Assembly (NCBI GenBank): GCA_037953625.1
Contig: CM075655.1
Coordinates: 23,206,001-23,270,000 of the forward strand
DNA: 64,000 nucleotides
Direction of reading: 5' to 3'
DNA from: Crotalaria pallida
Lineage: Eukaryota; Streptophyta; Magnoliopsida; Fabales; Fabaceae
Shown in pieces: positions 10,785-22,596 of the stretch (its first letter is position 1; each line of letters begins with the position of its first letter). The translations under genes were made by a program, and so were the position numbers. Below the pieces are notes generated by a model, which saw only the letters and a program-made list of their open reading frames with translations, ran no database searches and was not told the origin of the DNA.

Positions 10785-11837
10785 TGATTTGGGTCTAACA
10801 TATGATGTTTTGGAGCTTAATTTGACTCCCTTTTGCTTAGTTTTGGTTTGTTTCTTAAGTATTTTAGGTAGATTTTGTATAGTTTTTAGAAAGTTAGGTA
10901 ATTTAGAATCCTTTGAACGTTTTGATCCGTTTTGGGTATGTTTCAGGTACTTTCGGAGCTTAAATGAAGAAAATAAATAGGGAGTACGAAAGAGGATGAA
11001 AAGACCTTGAAAATGGCGCAAGAACGAAGCAAAACGGAGCCGGAATGAGTCCTGCACGCCTAGGCATGGAGCCCCCCACGCCCCGGCGTGCATGCAGCGA
11101 GAAAATGCACCCAGTACAGACCTGACACGCCTGGGCGCGCAGCCCTGGGTGCCCAGGCGCGAATACCGCGTGAAAGTGATGTTGTTCGGTATTTTGATCA
11201 TAACTTGAGCTACGCTTATCCAAATAAGGCGATCTTGGTATCATTTTAAAGCTAAGGAAAATATCTACAACGTTTCCAGAAATAGCCTTGCTCAAATTCA
11301 TCCATATTTGGGGTCAAAATTAGGGCCGAAGTTGCTGTCAGATACGAGAAAGCCTAATTGGGCCACTTTCTGATCAGTTTTGCTCCAATTCATTTAGGAT
11401 TAGTTTTATCTTTTAAATATACGTTTTAGAATTAGGTTAGGCAGCCATTAGCAGTCATTAGAGTTTTTAGAGAGGGAGATTACATAATTTTAGAGAGTTT
11501 TAGAAGAGGAGAAGATCAAGGATTGGGAGATCCAAGGCTTTTCCATGGTAATCATGTATTCTTCTATTTCTCTTGTTCTTATTTTCATGATATGTAACTA
11601 AAACCCTTTGTTAGGAATTGGTGAATTTGTATGGATTAGTTTATTGATTTCATGAATTGATGTTTTTCATATTCTAAATCATGTGTTTGATGGTGTTTTT
11701 ACTGTTATGCATAGAAGTAATTAATCTATGTTTTGGATTTCTAATTCTTCAATTGAGAGATTAGGAACTAGAATAGGCCATGCCTTCAAACAATATAGTT
11801 ATTCAACAAGTAGGGATACAATTGGGTCATTATATAA
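10785..11837 (+). mobile_element. 3' LTR of the Diaspora/Athila-like element, first part
   Basis: Starts TGATTTGGG after the polypurine tract and follows the 5' LTR base for base with scattered substitutions. It is broken at 11837 by the Tat-like element and continues at 22597. Contains the GC-rich hairpins 11129-11158 and 11053-11092. Confidence 0.9.
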
Positions 11838-12474
11838 TGTAGGGTTTGCCGACCATATAAGGACTCAAGTCTCATTTAAGGGACTCTTCAAGGAGCTTTC
11901 CCTCGGTTTACTAAGTACAAACGTCCCCCGCTCGGACTCGTTGGCTCTGAGCATACAAAAGGACCAGGTTCGGACTTGATGGGACCGAGCCTTATCAAAC
12001 GGTTTTCCACTCATCAGGCTCGGGACTCTAGGGCCGAGACATACCGTCGGCTTGTGGATAGATTCAGACCCATTCAGGTTTCTTATCCCCTCCGCAAATC
12101 TCTCCTAGATTCTCGCTAACAGCCTAGACATGAGATCTTGAGCTGATCCTATCTAGATTCTAAGATTTTAAACCTCCGGTATTATCTCACAGAATCCTGG
12201 TTTAGCTCTACCCTGATACAGGGCCCATACGGCCCATATCAGCCTCCTCCAAACCCTATAAATAGCTCATAACAGCTAGGGTTTCAGGTACGTACTCTCA
12301 TCCCTAAGTTGACACTCTGCACACACCTGTTGACTGGGGAAACCCTGCTTTTCCCAAATGGAACTGCAGAAACACCATAAAGTCACATATTAACACTTGA
12401 TCCTCTCTTGGGCTCCTGGTTCCATAATCTTGAGCACTTAGAGGGTTAAGAACATAGTGTTCAAGGACACTACA
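11838..12474 (+). mobile_element. 5' LTR of the Tat-like element
   Basis: 637 bp, TG...CA ends, matching 21961-22596. CTATAAATAG at 12256-12265 is a good TATA box, and the GC-richer upstream part is U3. The open frame at its start (copied at the second LTR) is chance. Confidence 0.93.
12256..12265 (+). promoter_or_regulatory. TATA box of the Tat-like 5' LTR
   Basis: CTATAAATAG, a consensus plant TATA box about 210 bp before the LTR end. The identical motif is in the 3' LTR at 22379-22388. Confidence 0.7.
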
Positions 12475-12475
12475 T

Positions 12476-12493
12476 TGGCGCCGTCTGTGGGAA
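12476..12493 (+). other. Primer-binding site of the Tat-like element (tRNA not assigned)
   Basis: TGGCGCCGTCTGTGGGAA begins two bases after the LTR end. Its position and TGG start are those of a primer site, and this sequence is common in plant Tat-type elements. I could not match it to a tRNA from memory. Confidence 0.75.
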
Positions 12494-12527
12494 CGGATAA
12501 TCAGTATCCCCACCACTCACCGCATTA

Positions 12528-14633
12528 ATGGGGAATGATAATGACAACAACCAAGGAGACCTCCGTCGTCGGCTTAGGGGAAGGCCACCTAAGAACGCTG
12601 GACCAAGGAATGTTGGTGGAAGGAATGTAAGGGACAGACTTGCCCCTGGAGGACCCCCTGAGGGCAACCAGGTTGAAAATCCCCAGGATCCTCCAGTTTT
12701 CCAGCCTGCTGATCCAGTTGTTCCGGAGGTCCAAGCGCCAGCCACCGTCCCTCCGGTTGTTGAAGGCCACGAACGACGATCTCAGCCGCGTCGCGTGTCT
12801 GATGGCCATGTGTCGGAATGGCGTGACACAGCGGATTCTGGGCCATATCAATCTAGGAGGGCCCCTGCCGGATCGCGAACTGGGGAGGAGCGACGAGTTG
12901 AACGTCATGCTCGCGATAACTCCCGAGCCGACCGATCTGATAGGGGAGTACCACACTTTACTACAGGCCGCTTTGGAACGCTTCAGGGTGGCGAACGTTC
13001 CGAATCTCAAGGAAGATCCTACATGACAACCTCTTCGGCCAGGAGGAGAGAGGAGTCAATTATGGAAATACTGAGAACCCAAACTTCATTGATTGAAAAG
13101 CAAAACCAGGCTATTGCTACTCTACAACAGCAAAGCATGGCTAGACTTGCCGAGCAAGGCCCTCGCGTGGCTCTCGGCAACCCAATTAACCTTCCCCCAC
13201 CGCCACCCCTCAATTTGAATGTGAATCCTAAACCGGCAGTTACAGAACCCCATCCTGGACACCCCTTTACAGCAGCAATTATGGCATTTCGGACTCCACA
13301 AACCTATATGGGCCATCAGAATGTCTCCCGGTACAATGGGACGACCGATCCGATGGATCACATTGCATCTTACGAGTCTTCCATGATGTTTTATGGAGGA
13401 GAGGATGAAATGAAATGCCGAGCTTTCTCAATGACGTTAGGCCCGGCGCCGTTGAGATGGTTCAACTCCCTACCAGCTAACTCCATTAGTTCTTGGGCTG
13501 AGCTTAGAAGAGTTTTCCTGAATCGATATACAGCCAGCATGTCATAGCCCAAATCAGACCATTCATTAGTTGGAGTTGCACAAAGACCTGGCGAGTCTTT
13601 ACGCGACTATCTGGCTCGGTATCAGCAAGAGGCCAGTGGCATATCTGGTTTGCAGTCGGGGGTATCCGTTCTTCTGCTGACCCAAGGACTGCAAGATGGA
13701 GATTTCAAGGATTGTCTGATCGGGGAACCACCTAGTAACATGGCGGAACTGAGAGAAAGATCCAGGAAATATGTTAATCTAGAGGAGTTCCGAAGGATTA
13801 GCACTGCAGCAAGGAGTGCCGAAGGACGACATGAGCAACGTCCTCGCCAAAACGAGGCTCGTCAGAATGATCAATTCCGAGATAAGGGAAGGAAAGATAA
13901 GAGAGAACAAGAGAGAGGAGAAAAACTGCCTCCCAAAGGCAAGTTTGATGAATATACCCAGTTAACAGTCCCGAGGAGTCAAATCCTTCGTGAGACTATG
14001 CATACAGAGATGCGTAACATCACTCGGCCACCGGCCTTGAGAAAGGCGGCCCAAAAGGATAGGACGAAGTATTGCGATCATCATGGTGGATGGGGGCATA
14101 CCACCGACCAATGTATCCAGCTGAAGGATTTGATCGAAGAGATGGTAAGGGATGGTAAGCTTCAACACTATATTGGAGAAGCGTTGCGCAAGCGTTCCAG
14201 AAGGAAAAGCCCCTCGCCTCCCAGAACTGAACAGAAGAGGAATAAAAGCCCTTCTCCACCAGCGGGCGGAGCCCCTATCCAGCAATCCGAGAAAGGCAAC
14301 GATTTCCTCATTGGCACCATTGCTGGAGGATTTGCTGGTGGTGGGGAAAAGAAGTGCGATCGCAAGAAGTATGTGGGACAAGTTCTCTCGGTGGCAAGCC
14401 GACCGATACAAAAACCCAGAAAGAAAAGTGTGGTCATCAGTTTTAGCGATGAGGATTTTGAAGACATCCTACAGGACCACAATGACCCAATGGTCGTCAC
14501 GGCAAGGATTGGAAACTATGAAGTAAGAAGGATTCTCGTCGATCAAGGGAGTTCGGCGGAGATCATGTTTTTGGATTTGTTCGAAAAATTGAAGTTGAGA
14601 AGGTCGATCTCACCCCGTTCGAGGGAAGCTTGA
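12528..14633 (+). pseudogene. gag: gag and start of protease of the Tat-like element
   Basis: The ATG at 12528 opens a basic, Pro-rich N-terminus. The Retrotrans_gag core follows (SRYNGTTDPMDHIASYESSMMFYGG, LRWFNSLPANSISSWAELRRVFLNRY), then LRDYLARYQQEASGI, a KR-rich stretch and a cysteine-histidine segment YCDHHGGWGHTTDQC near 14070. It then runs into the aspartic protease, whose catalytic motif VDQGSSAEIMF has its Asp at 14541. TAG at 13545-13547 interrupts the capsid core in frame. At about 14600 a one-base loss moves the frame, so this reading ends with a nonsense tail at 14633 while the protease continues in the next frame. Gag packages element RNA; the protease cuts the polyprotein. Confidence 0.88.
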
Positions 14634-17600
14634 TCGGCTTCACGGGACATTCAATTGTTCCTTTAGGCCATATCCACCTCCCAGTGACCATGGGGGAACC
14701 ACCTTCTGCTCGGACTGAAATGGTGAAGTGATTAGTTGTCCAGGCTCCCTCGGCGTACAATGCTATCTTTGGCCGAACGGCACTCCAGTCCTTCGGCTCC
14801 GTTGTTTCGACGGTTCACTTGGCCATGAAATTCCCGGGGTCGGATGACAGGGTAGTGACAGTATGGTCCGAACAGGAGTTGGCTCGGAAGTGCTACAACA
14901 TCAGTTTGGGGAAGCTAAAGTTGGATGATGAGAAAATTATGCAGGAACTATTGAACAAAGGAAGTGTCAACTTGGCTGATCTCGACGTAAGAGAGGAGGA
15001 TGAAACTAGACCGACCCCTCAGGGGGACTTCAAAAAGGTAATCCTAGGCCCCGAGCCATCTCGTTGCGTCAAGATCGGAGTTGGCCTATCTGAGGAACTA
15101 GAAAAGGAGCTTGCTGAATTACTAATGGAAAATAAGGACTTGTTTGCCTGGACTTCGGCAGACATGCCGGGAATCAATCCTAACTTCATCTGCCACAAGC
15201 TAAGTGTGTATCGTGGCGCTAAGCCAGTGTGTCAAAAAAAGAGAAGGGTCGGAATCGAGAAGGCACAGGCGACAGATGAGAAAGTAGCCGAGCTACTGGA
15301 AGCAGGATTTATCAGAGAGGTAGTGTACACTGATTGGTTGGCCAATCCCGTGTTAGTCAAGAAATCCAATGGGAAATGGAGGATGTGCGTGGACTACACA
15401 GATTTGAACAAGGTTTGCCCCAAGGACCAGTACCCACTTCCTTGCATTGATAAACTGGTGGATAGCTCGACAGGTTATCAAAGGCTATCCTTCATGGATG
15501 CTTACTCGGGGTACAATCAGATCCCAATGTACCCCCCGGATCAGGTAAAAACCTCGTTTATCACAAAAAACGCCACATATTGTTACAATGTGATGTCATT
15601 CGGGTTGAAGAACGCTGGGGAAACATACCAGCGGCTGATGAACAAGGTGTTTGGTCCTCTGATTGGGCCGAGGATGGAGGTTTATATAGACGATATGATT
15701 GCAAAAAGCTTAAAGGAGGAAGATCATGCTAAAGATTTAAAGGAAATCTTAGGAAGGATCCGGCAATTTAATATGAGATTGAACCCGGAAAAATGCACAT
15801 TCGGAGTTCCGGCAGGGTCCTTCCTCGGATTCATGCTTACTGAGCGCGGAATCGAGGAAAATCCAGAAAAGTGTCGAGCTATTCTGGAAATGAAGAGTCC
15901 GTCGGATATCAAGGGTGTACAGCAATTGACGGGTCGGGTTGCAGCTCTCTCAAGGTTTCTATCTCAATCAGCTAGGAAGGCCCTTCCCTGGTACAAGCTG
16001 TTGAGGAAGGAGAAGGAAAAGGCGTTTGAATGGGATGAAGCATGCGAAAAGGCCTTTACTGATCTTAAGCATTATTTGGCATCACCTCCAATTTTGTCTA
16101 GTCCGAACAATGGTGAAACTCTTTTCTTGTACTTATCAGTGGGAGACTCGGTGATCAGTTCGGTTTTGGTTCGGGAGGAATCTGGTAAAGAGTTGCCCAT
16201 CTATTTTGTTAGCCGAGCTCTCTAGGGACCAGAGTTGAGATATCAAAAAGTGGAGAAATTAGCTTTCTGCTTGATTGTTACTGCCAGACGACTGTGCCAA
16301 TATTTCCAAAGCCACCATATCACGGTCAGAACGGCCCAGCCGATCCGTCAAATATTGCAGAAACCTGATTTGGCTGGAAGGATGGTAACCTGGGCAATTG
16401 AGCTTTCCGAGTTTGAAACCACTTTCGAACCAAGAAAGGCGATGAAGTCTCAGGCTTTGGCTGATTTCCTCACCGAGTTTACTGAGCCATTGACGAGCTC
16501 AACCTCGGATTGGAACATTTATGTGGACGGATCAAGTAACAAACTTGGAGCGGGGGCAGGAATAATTTTGGACAACTCCGAGGGAGTCACCCTCGAGTAC
16601 TCTTTGAAGTTCGGATTTTCAATGTCGAACAATCAAGCGGAGTATGAAGCCGTTTTGGCAGGATTGAGGATGGCAAAAGAGGTGGGGGCCCGAGAGGTAA
16701 AAATTTTTAGTGATTCTTAGTTGGTGGTTTCACAGGTCAAGGGCGAGTTTCAGGCTAAGGAACCTATCCTTCAAAAATACTTGGAAAAGGTAAAGTTCCT
16801 ATCCTCCGAATTTATGAAGGTCGAAATCTGCCACATTCCGAGGGAAAGTAATAGCCGAGCGGATATTCTTTCCAAACTCGCATCAACAAAAAATTCTGAA
16901 AACAACAAAACTCTGATTCAAGAAATGGTGCATGGACCTAGCGTTGTCCTCTCCATTTCAGTGGATCCGAGCTGGATCACTCCAATTGTAGGTTACTTGG
17001 AACAAGGGATTGTGCCAACTGATCCGGTCGAGGCCAAAAAACTCGTCAGAAAAGCATCGCAGTTTACCCTTGTAAGTGGAGTCCTGTTTCGCCGAGGGGT
17101 TAGCGGCCCAATGCTCAGATGTTTGGACCCTGCCGAAGCAAAACAAACGTTGGAGGAAGTTCACGGGGGGGTTGGAAGTCATCATGTTGGTGGGAAATCA
17201 CTGGCTAAAAAGATCCTAAGGGCAGGATACTACTGGCCGACCCTTCAACAAGATGCAATCCACCATGTGAAGAGATGTGAGAAATGTCAGTTCCACAGTG
17301 ATGTATATCAGACACCCGCCGAGGAACTCCATTCACTTTCATCTCCATATCCCTTCTATCAGTGGGGAATGGATTTAATCGGATCGTTCCCTACCGCACC
17401 AGGACAGATCAAATGGGTGATAGTGGCCATTGATTATTTCACAAAGTGGGTTGAAGCTGAGCCGCTTGCTACCATTTCATCAGCAAAGGTTCAGAAGTTC
17501 TTCGAGAGATAGGTCGTAGCTCGATTCGGAGTTCCGCAAGTGGTAGTAACAGACAATGGAACCCAATTTGCGGCAAAGGCATTCAAGGATTTGGTCAACG

Positions 17601-18208
17601 CTCTGAGCATTAAGCACTATTTTTCCTCAGTCGAGCATCCCCAGACTAACGGGCAAGTAGAGTCCGTTAACTGATCCATCATTCAGGGAATCAAAAGAAG
17701 ACTCGAAGGTGCGAAGGGGAATTGGCTGGAAAACTTGTATGAGGTACTTTGGTCGTATCGCACAACCATACAAACCTCAACAGGAGAAACACCTTATCGG
17801 CTCACTTATGGGTCTGACGCAGTCATTCCCATTGAAACAATCATCCCTTCATTCCGAGTTATGCAACAGCTGAATCCCCTCAACAGCACTATATTGTGTG
17901 AGGATATGATTTTGTCGGAGGAAGTCAGGGATTTAGCCGCCGAACGAGAGAAGCATGCCAAAACGATGCAAGCGAAAGGATATAATCGTACGGTTGTGCC
18001 CAGAGAGTTCGAGCTAGGCGAACTTGTCCTAAGAAGAGCTGATATTGGTCTCAAAAATGCAAAGGACGGAAAACTGGCCCAAAGCTGGGAAGGACCATAC
18101 CGAGTAGCCTCTAAGACTGGAACAGGAGCCTACAAGCTCGAAACTCTCTCGGGAGCCCTCATCAACAACACTTGGAACGCGACAAAGCTCAGAGCATACT
18201 ATAGTTAG
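14600..18208 (+). pseudogene. pol: pol of the Tat-like element: protease end, RT, two RNase H domains, integrase
   Basis: One frame read through several stops. Protease tail: LTPFEGSLIGFTGH, APSAYNAIFGR. RT: WRMCVDYTDLNKVCPKD, FMDAYSGYNQI and the active site YIDDM near 15682-15696. The first RNase H lacks clear acidic catalytic residues. The second, archaeal-type RNase H keeps YVDGSS, AEYEAVL, FSDS and SRADILSKLAS. Integrase: zinc region GSHHVGG...CEKC, catalytic Asp in GMDLIG (near 17374), Asp in TDNGTQF (near 17551), Glu in GQVESVN (near 17660); ends TAG 18206. Stops: TGA near 14728, TAG 16223, TAG 16718 (just after the FSDS motif), TAG 17510, TGA 17672. It would copy and integrate the element; as it stands it cannot make a full enzyme. 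Confidence 0.9.
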
Positions 18209-18680
18209 AATTTTTCTTTCATTTCAATTTTATAGTGTATTGTTTTTATTATTTATTTCTTTTAAATGATGGTGTACGCTCGGTGAAATTCCGAGCCCAT
18301 TGTACTTTCTGCTTCTGGTTAATAAAAAGACTTGTTATTGAATTCATTGTATTACGTACTTTTCCTCATATTCGGTTAGCCACCGTTTATGACGCGAACG
18401 ATTATAAACAGCTCTAACAAGAGCTTATAACTCGTCAAGTACTCTTAGTAAGATTCCCGATTAAATCATGATTTTTTCGAATCATTTTATATTGTGGATA
18501 GAGGAACCCACCTCGGCTAAAGTGCTGGAGTTCCGAGGTCTTAACACTTGAATTCTTAACAAAGAGCATAAAAAGAAGCATAACATGATTACGGATATTT
18601 TAAAATATTCCAAACGAAACAGTAATACAAGTTTAAACCCATCTACTGGGGCAATTACAAAAAAGAGCAGAATAATCAAA
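18209..18680. other. Spacer between pol and the antisense gene of the Tat-like element
   Basis: About 470 bp, no coding signal on either strand. It separates two convergent reading frames, so it would hold the 3' ends of both transcripts. Confidence 0.6.
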
Positions 18681-21266
18681 CTATTCTAAATCGGACAATA
18701 CAATGCTGTCAGCATTGAATGTGTCCTCTTCTTCTTCTTCACCTTCAGCATCCTCGGCTCCTTCTCCCTCGGAATCCTCGGCCAAATGATCAGGAAGGTC
18801 GACGTTGTTCAGATCAATGGGAACCCCACTCGGGCCGACAATTCGACCTTTTTTGACAGCAAAATTAGGGTCAGCACCCTTGGTCACGAGCCCAGGATTC
18901 AGAACGCGGAGTTGCTCGGCAGTGTTGTAGAAAGAATCTTCAATTGCATGGTCCCAATTGAACAGATTCTCCTTAGCTGCTTTCTTATGCTTGAGAGCTT
19001 TCGCACTCATCTTCTCCAAGGAAGCTCGGACCCTGAGTATCTCGTCCTTAGCATACTCATGTTGCTCCTCAGCCACTGCAGCAGCTTGTTCGGCCATACG
19101 AGCTTTCTTTGTAGCTACATGAAGAGCAGTAGCATCCTCCTCAGCCTTTTTCTGGATCTCTTCCGACCTCTTTATTTGTGCCTCGACATCCTGAAGTGTT
19201 CTCTCAGCCCGAACTTTGGCCCCCTCGGAATCTTGGGCAGCCTTTTGAAGTCGCTCGTTTTCAGCTACCAGTTCTTGAATCTTTTTATTCAGGCCTTGAA
19301 CCTAAATTTCCAAGTAGTCTTCCCGCTCGTTCGCCTCATATCTTTTCTTCTTTTCCTCGGGGGCCAATCCGGCATAGGCGTCATCACCATGATGACCAAG
19401 GTGATGGAAAATGCTCGCACCCCGTAAGAAGCTTCTCACCAACGACTTGCAGTTATTTTCCCATGTCCCAGGGCTCCAAGCTTCAATTACCTCGGCATTT
19501 TCAGGAGGGAAGACAGTGGCAATGAATGAGTCGGACATCTTCTTACCCCACACCGTCTTGGCAGCTGCATCTTCCTTACCCTCGGGAATTTCTACCCCTT
19601 TGTTGGACTTGCTCAAATGGAACCAATCTCCAGCGAGACCTTTTCCTTTGTCCAGCTGAGTCCTCTTGAGGGGGCGCTCGGGAATGCCTTGAGGAGATGA
19701 ACGAGCTTCCACTTCAATATTCACCGTGTCGATAACACGGTCCCTTTGGATCACCTGTTCAACACCCGTAACCCTTACAGATGGGGTGGTATTGGGGATA
19801 ACGGTCGGACTTTCAGAATGGGTCGGTCCAGAAGACTGACTCTTGATTGGAGATCCGGATGCGGTCTCTTTGAGTGCAGCCAGCTGCGATACTCTAGCTG
19901 CCCGAGCTTCACTCTTCTTGGCCTTGGTTGCTTTCTTCCCCATTGCTTCTACAAGAAAAATGGATTAACACACCGAAAAAAAATTTGTAGCACCCAGCTC
20001 CGCCTTCACTTCGTCTCGCGTCTCTTTCAGCAGAATTCGTTTGGTATCAATTTGACCATTTGCTTGAAGGTATTCCCAAACATGGTCGCATAATCGCCTT
20101 TCGGCTTTTGTTAAATCCGCCTTATAGTCGAATTGATACAAGGAGGATCCTCGGTTATAAATGTTAGTCGTCCAACCCAATGGAAACCGAGGCACGACCT
20201 TGATCACTCCACCTTCTTCAACCCGTTCCATGAACCAACATACTTCGGCCCCAGTATACTCGTATTGGAAGAAGAGAGGTTTAAAAGATTTCCAAGAGTC
20301 TGTCACCTTGGCGAAAAGGGCATGCCCCCTCCGAGCCTTTAGGGACACCCAAAGACCCTTGGAATCACCAAACTTATTTACTTGGGGAGCATATAACCAA
20401 AAGAAGGACCGTACTGTCGCGACCGAGTTTTCAACGTCGCAGAATTGTTGGAAGGCTCGGACGAAAGCCCACCCACTTGGATGCAATTGGCTAGGGGCTA
20501 TTCCTAGATGAGTGAGGACTTCAACCTCGAAGGTGGAGAAGGGCAAGCGGATACCGACTTTAGTTGCTACTTCTTCATAGAAATAAAAATATTGACGATT
20601 TTCCGGCACTTGGAAGCAAATCCGATCGTCGATTCCCAAAGGTCTTAATACGAATTCTGAGGTGTTTCCATCGGCTCTCGGAGGTGTCAATATTGGCCGA
20701 AGATGATTAAGACTATTTGTTGTCAACAATGAAGGTCTCGTCCCCAGTACTTCCCGATCAAAAACAGCATCGTACTGCGCATGATTAGGCGGCAAAGGAT
20801 ATTCTTCAGGGTTGGTAACACACCTGCGTTCCACCATATCTGGGGAAAAAGCAAAAGGCTCGGCGTTAGGGTTTTTTATAGCACGAGTTTTTATTTTTAA
20901 CTTAAGGCCGAGCCCTGGACTTTTTCCCCCTTCCCCCGGTGGACTCTCCAAAGGTTCTTTCCCCCTGGTGTCAGGATCGGGGCTAAGACTAACTTGGGCT
21001 CGACGCTCGGCAAATCTGTAAGCTAACAACCACTTACTCTCATCTGCGGGATTCGATGGGTATTCTACAGCTAATGGTTTTAACTTGGTGGATCCCTGGT
21101 TAGTTGGGGGAGTAGTAGAAGGATGTATAGAATCGTCAGTATCAGAGTTTCCCTCATCCCCAGAATTCCCAGAAGAACTTAAAGAATCACTATCACTAGA
21201 AGGTTCCTCTCCTAATTTCCTGCAGAGTTCACGATAAACTCTCCTCAAACGTCTCCACCCTCTCAT
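18681..21266 (-). pseudogene. Antisense gene of the Tat-like element (plant transposon-type domain plus coiled coil)
   Basis: Starts at ATG 21266 (MRGWRRLRRVYRELC) and runs opposite to pol. An acidic Ser-rich N-terminus comes first. The central region (LPFSTFEVEVLTHLGIAPSQLHPSGWAFVRAFQQFC ... VRSFFWLYAPQ ... WVSLK) resembles the Pfam family 'putative gypsy type transposon' (PF04195, Transposase_28). A TAA at 19965-19967 is followed at 19943 by a new ATG in the same frame with a basic N-terminus (MGKKATKAKKSEARAAR). A pyrimidine-rich TTGTAG just before it could be a 3' splice site, so an intron is possible, though no convincing donor at normal distance was found. A TAG at 19302 interrupts a long Glu/Lys/Ala coiled coil that continues to an acidic tail ending at 18681. 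Antisense frames at this spot are known in Tat/Retand elements; their role is not established. Confidence 0.75.
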
Positions 21267-21960
21267 GGTTTAAAGGTAAAGAATCTTAAACACAGCTTAC
21301 CCAGAACAAAAACCCAGAACCCAGAAATCCCCTAAAGCCAGACTCCCTGCAAAACCCGGAACAAAAACCCAGAACCCAGAAACCCCATAAATCCAAACTC
21401 CCTGCAAAACCCATAACCAAAACCCCTTTACAAAAAGCAGAAATCGCACAAACAGAGGAAATCGCAGAAATAAAAATAAGAAGAGTATAGGAAGTTACCT
21501 GCTTTCAGTTGCTGGAAAGGATAATGGGAGTAGGTTTTGGATTCGAAGGCGGAGACGTGGAAAGGAGATTGGAAAGAGAATAATGAGATTTTGATTTTAG
21601 GGGATTCTGGAGTGAGGAAAGGGAAAATGAATGTGGGTAGTAAGAGGTTGAAAGGATTCGGACTAATGAAGGAAATGGAAACTTTTCAGTTTCCCTCCAT
21701 GTTTCGCATTTGGGCCGAAAGCCCATCAACCCATGCAACCACTCGCTGGATGAGACGTGGCGGTTTCAACAGGTACTTTTTCAAATTTCAAAAATTGCAA
21801 TGATTTGGCACAATTTACAAGAGAACGCGCCGTACCTAGAGAAACCAAAACGTCACCTCGGACAGCTGTTGCACATTCGAAATAAGACATCTAGAAGGTC
21901 CAACCCTAAACACATGCTACCTCGTCACAGACTTTATAAAGTCTTACGAGATGGGGGGCT
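21267..21960. other. Region between the antisense gene and the 3' LTR, with polypurine tract
   Basis: No convincing gene. It holds the 55-bp repeat and ends in the purine run GATGGGGGGCT (21950-21960), the polypurine tract priming plus-strand synthesis. The promoter of the antisense gene would lie here or in the 3' LTR. Confidence 0.65.
21304..21425. repeat. Two-copy direct repeat upstream of the antisense gene
   Basis: AACAAAAACCCAGAACCCAG begins at 21305 and 21360, period 55 bp, C/A-rich. It lies 40-160 bp upstream of the antisense ATG, in its expected leader. Confidence 0.8.
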
Positions 21961-22596
21961 TGTAGGGTCTGCCGACCATATAAGGACTCAAGTCTCATTT
22001 AAGGGACTCTTCAAGGACCTTTCCCTCGGTTTACTAAGTACAAACGTCCCCCGCTCGGACTCGTTGGCTCTGAGCATACAAAAGGACCAGGCTCGGACTT
22101 GATGGGACCGAGCCTTATCAAACGGTTTTCCACTCATCAGGCTCGGGACTCTAGGGCCGAGACATACCGTCGGCTTGTGGATAGATTCAGACCCATTCAG
22201 GTTTCTTATCCCCTCCGCAAATCTCTCCTAGATTCTCGCTAACAGCCTAGACATGAGATCTTGAGCTGATCCTATCTAGATTCTAAGATTTTAAACCTCC
22301 GGTATTATCTCACAGAATCCTGGTTTAGCTCTACCCTGATACAGGGCCCATACGGCCCATATCAGCCTCCTCCAAACCCTATAAATAGCTCATAACAGCT
22401 AGGGTTTCAGGTACGTACTCTTTCCCTAAGTTGACACTCTGCACACACCTGTTGACTGGGGAAACCCTGCTTTTCCCAACTGGAACTGCAGAAACACCAT
22501 AAAGTCACATATTAACACTTGATCCTCTCTTGGGCTCCTGGTTCCATAATCTTGAGCACTTAGAGGGTTAAGAACATAGTGTTCAAGGACACTACA
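21961..22596 (+). mobile_element. 3' LTR of the Tat-like element
   Basis: 636 bp, near-identical by eye to 11838-12474. TATA box at 22379-22388. Followed by the TATAA target duplication. Confidence 0.93.

Larger units (their letters stand above)
11838..22596 (+). mobile_element. Tat-like Ty3 element with antisense gene, 10.8 kb
   Basis: LTRs at 11838-12474 and 21961-22596 (637 and 636 bp) begin TGTAGGGT and end GGACACTACA. The target duplication TATAA is at 11833-11837 and 22597-22601, inside the Diaspora-like 3' LTR. Order: LTR, primer site, gag, protease, RT, degenerate RNase H, second archaeal-type RNase H, integrase, antisense gene on the opposite strand, polypurine tract, LTR. The second RNase H and the 3' antisense gene are hallmarks of the Tat/Ogre/Retand lineage. 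All main domains survive but the frames are broken, so it is presumably dead. LTR copies differ at few sites by eye, so the insertion is fairly young. Confidence 0.93.

Noticed and set aside
12476..12493. Assignment of the Tat-like primer site to a named tRNA
   Set aside because: I could not reproduce a matching tRNA 3' end from memory, so I left it unassigned.
18681..21266. Host gene nested between pol and LTR
   Set aside because: Position, strand and domain match the antisense gene known in Tat-lineage elements.
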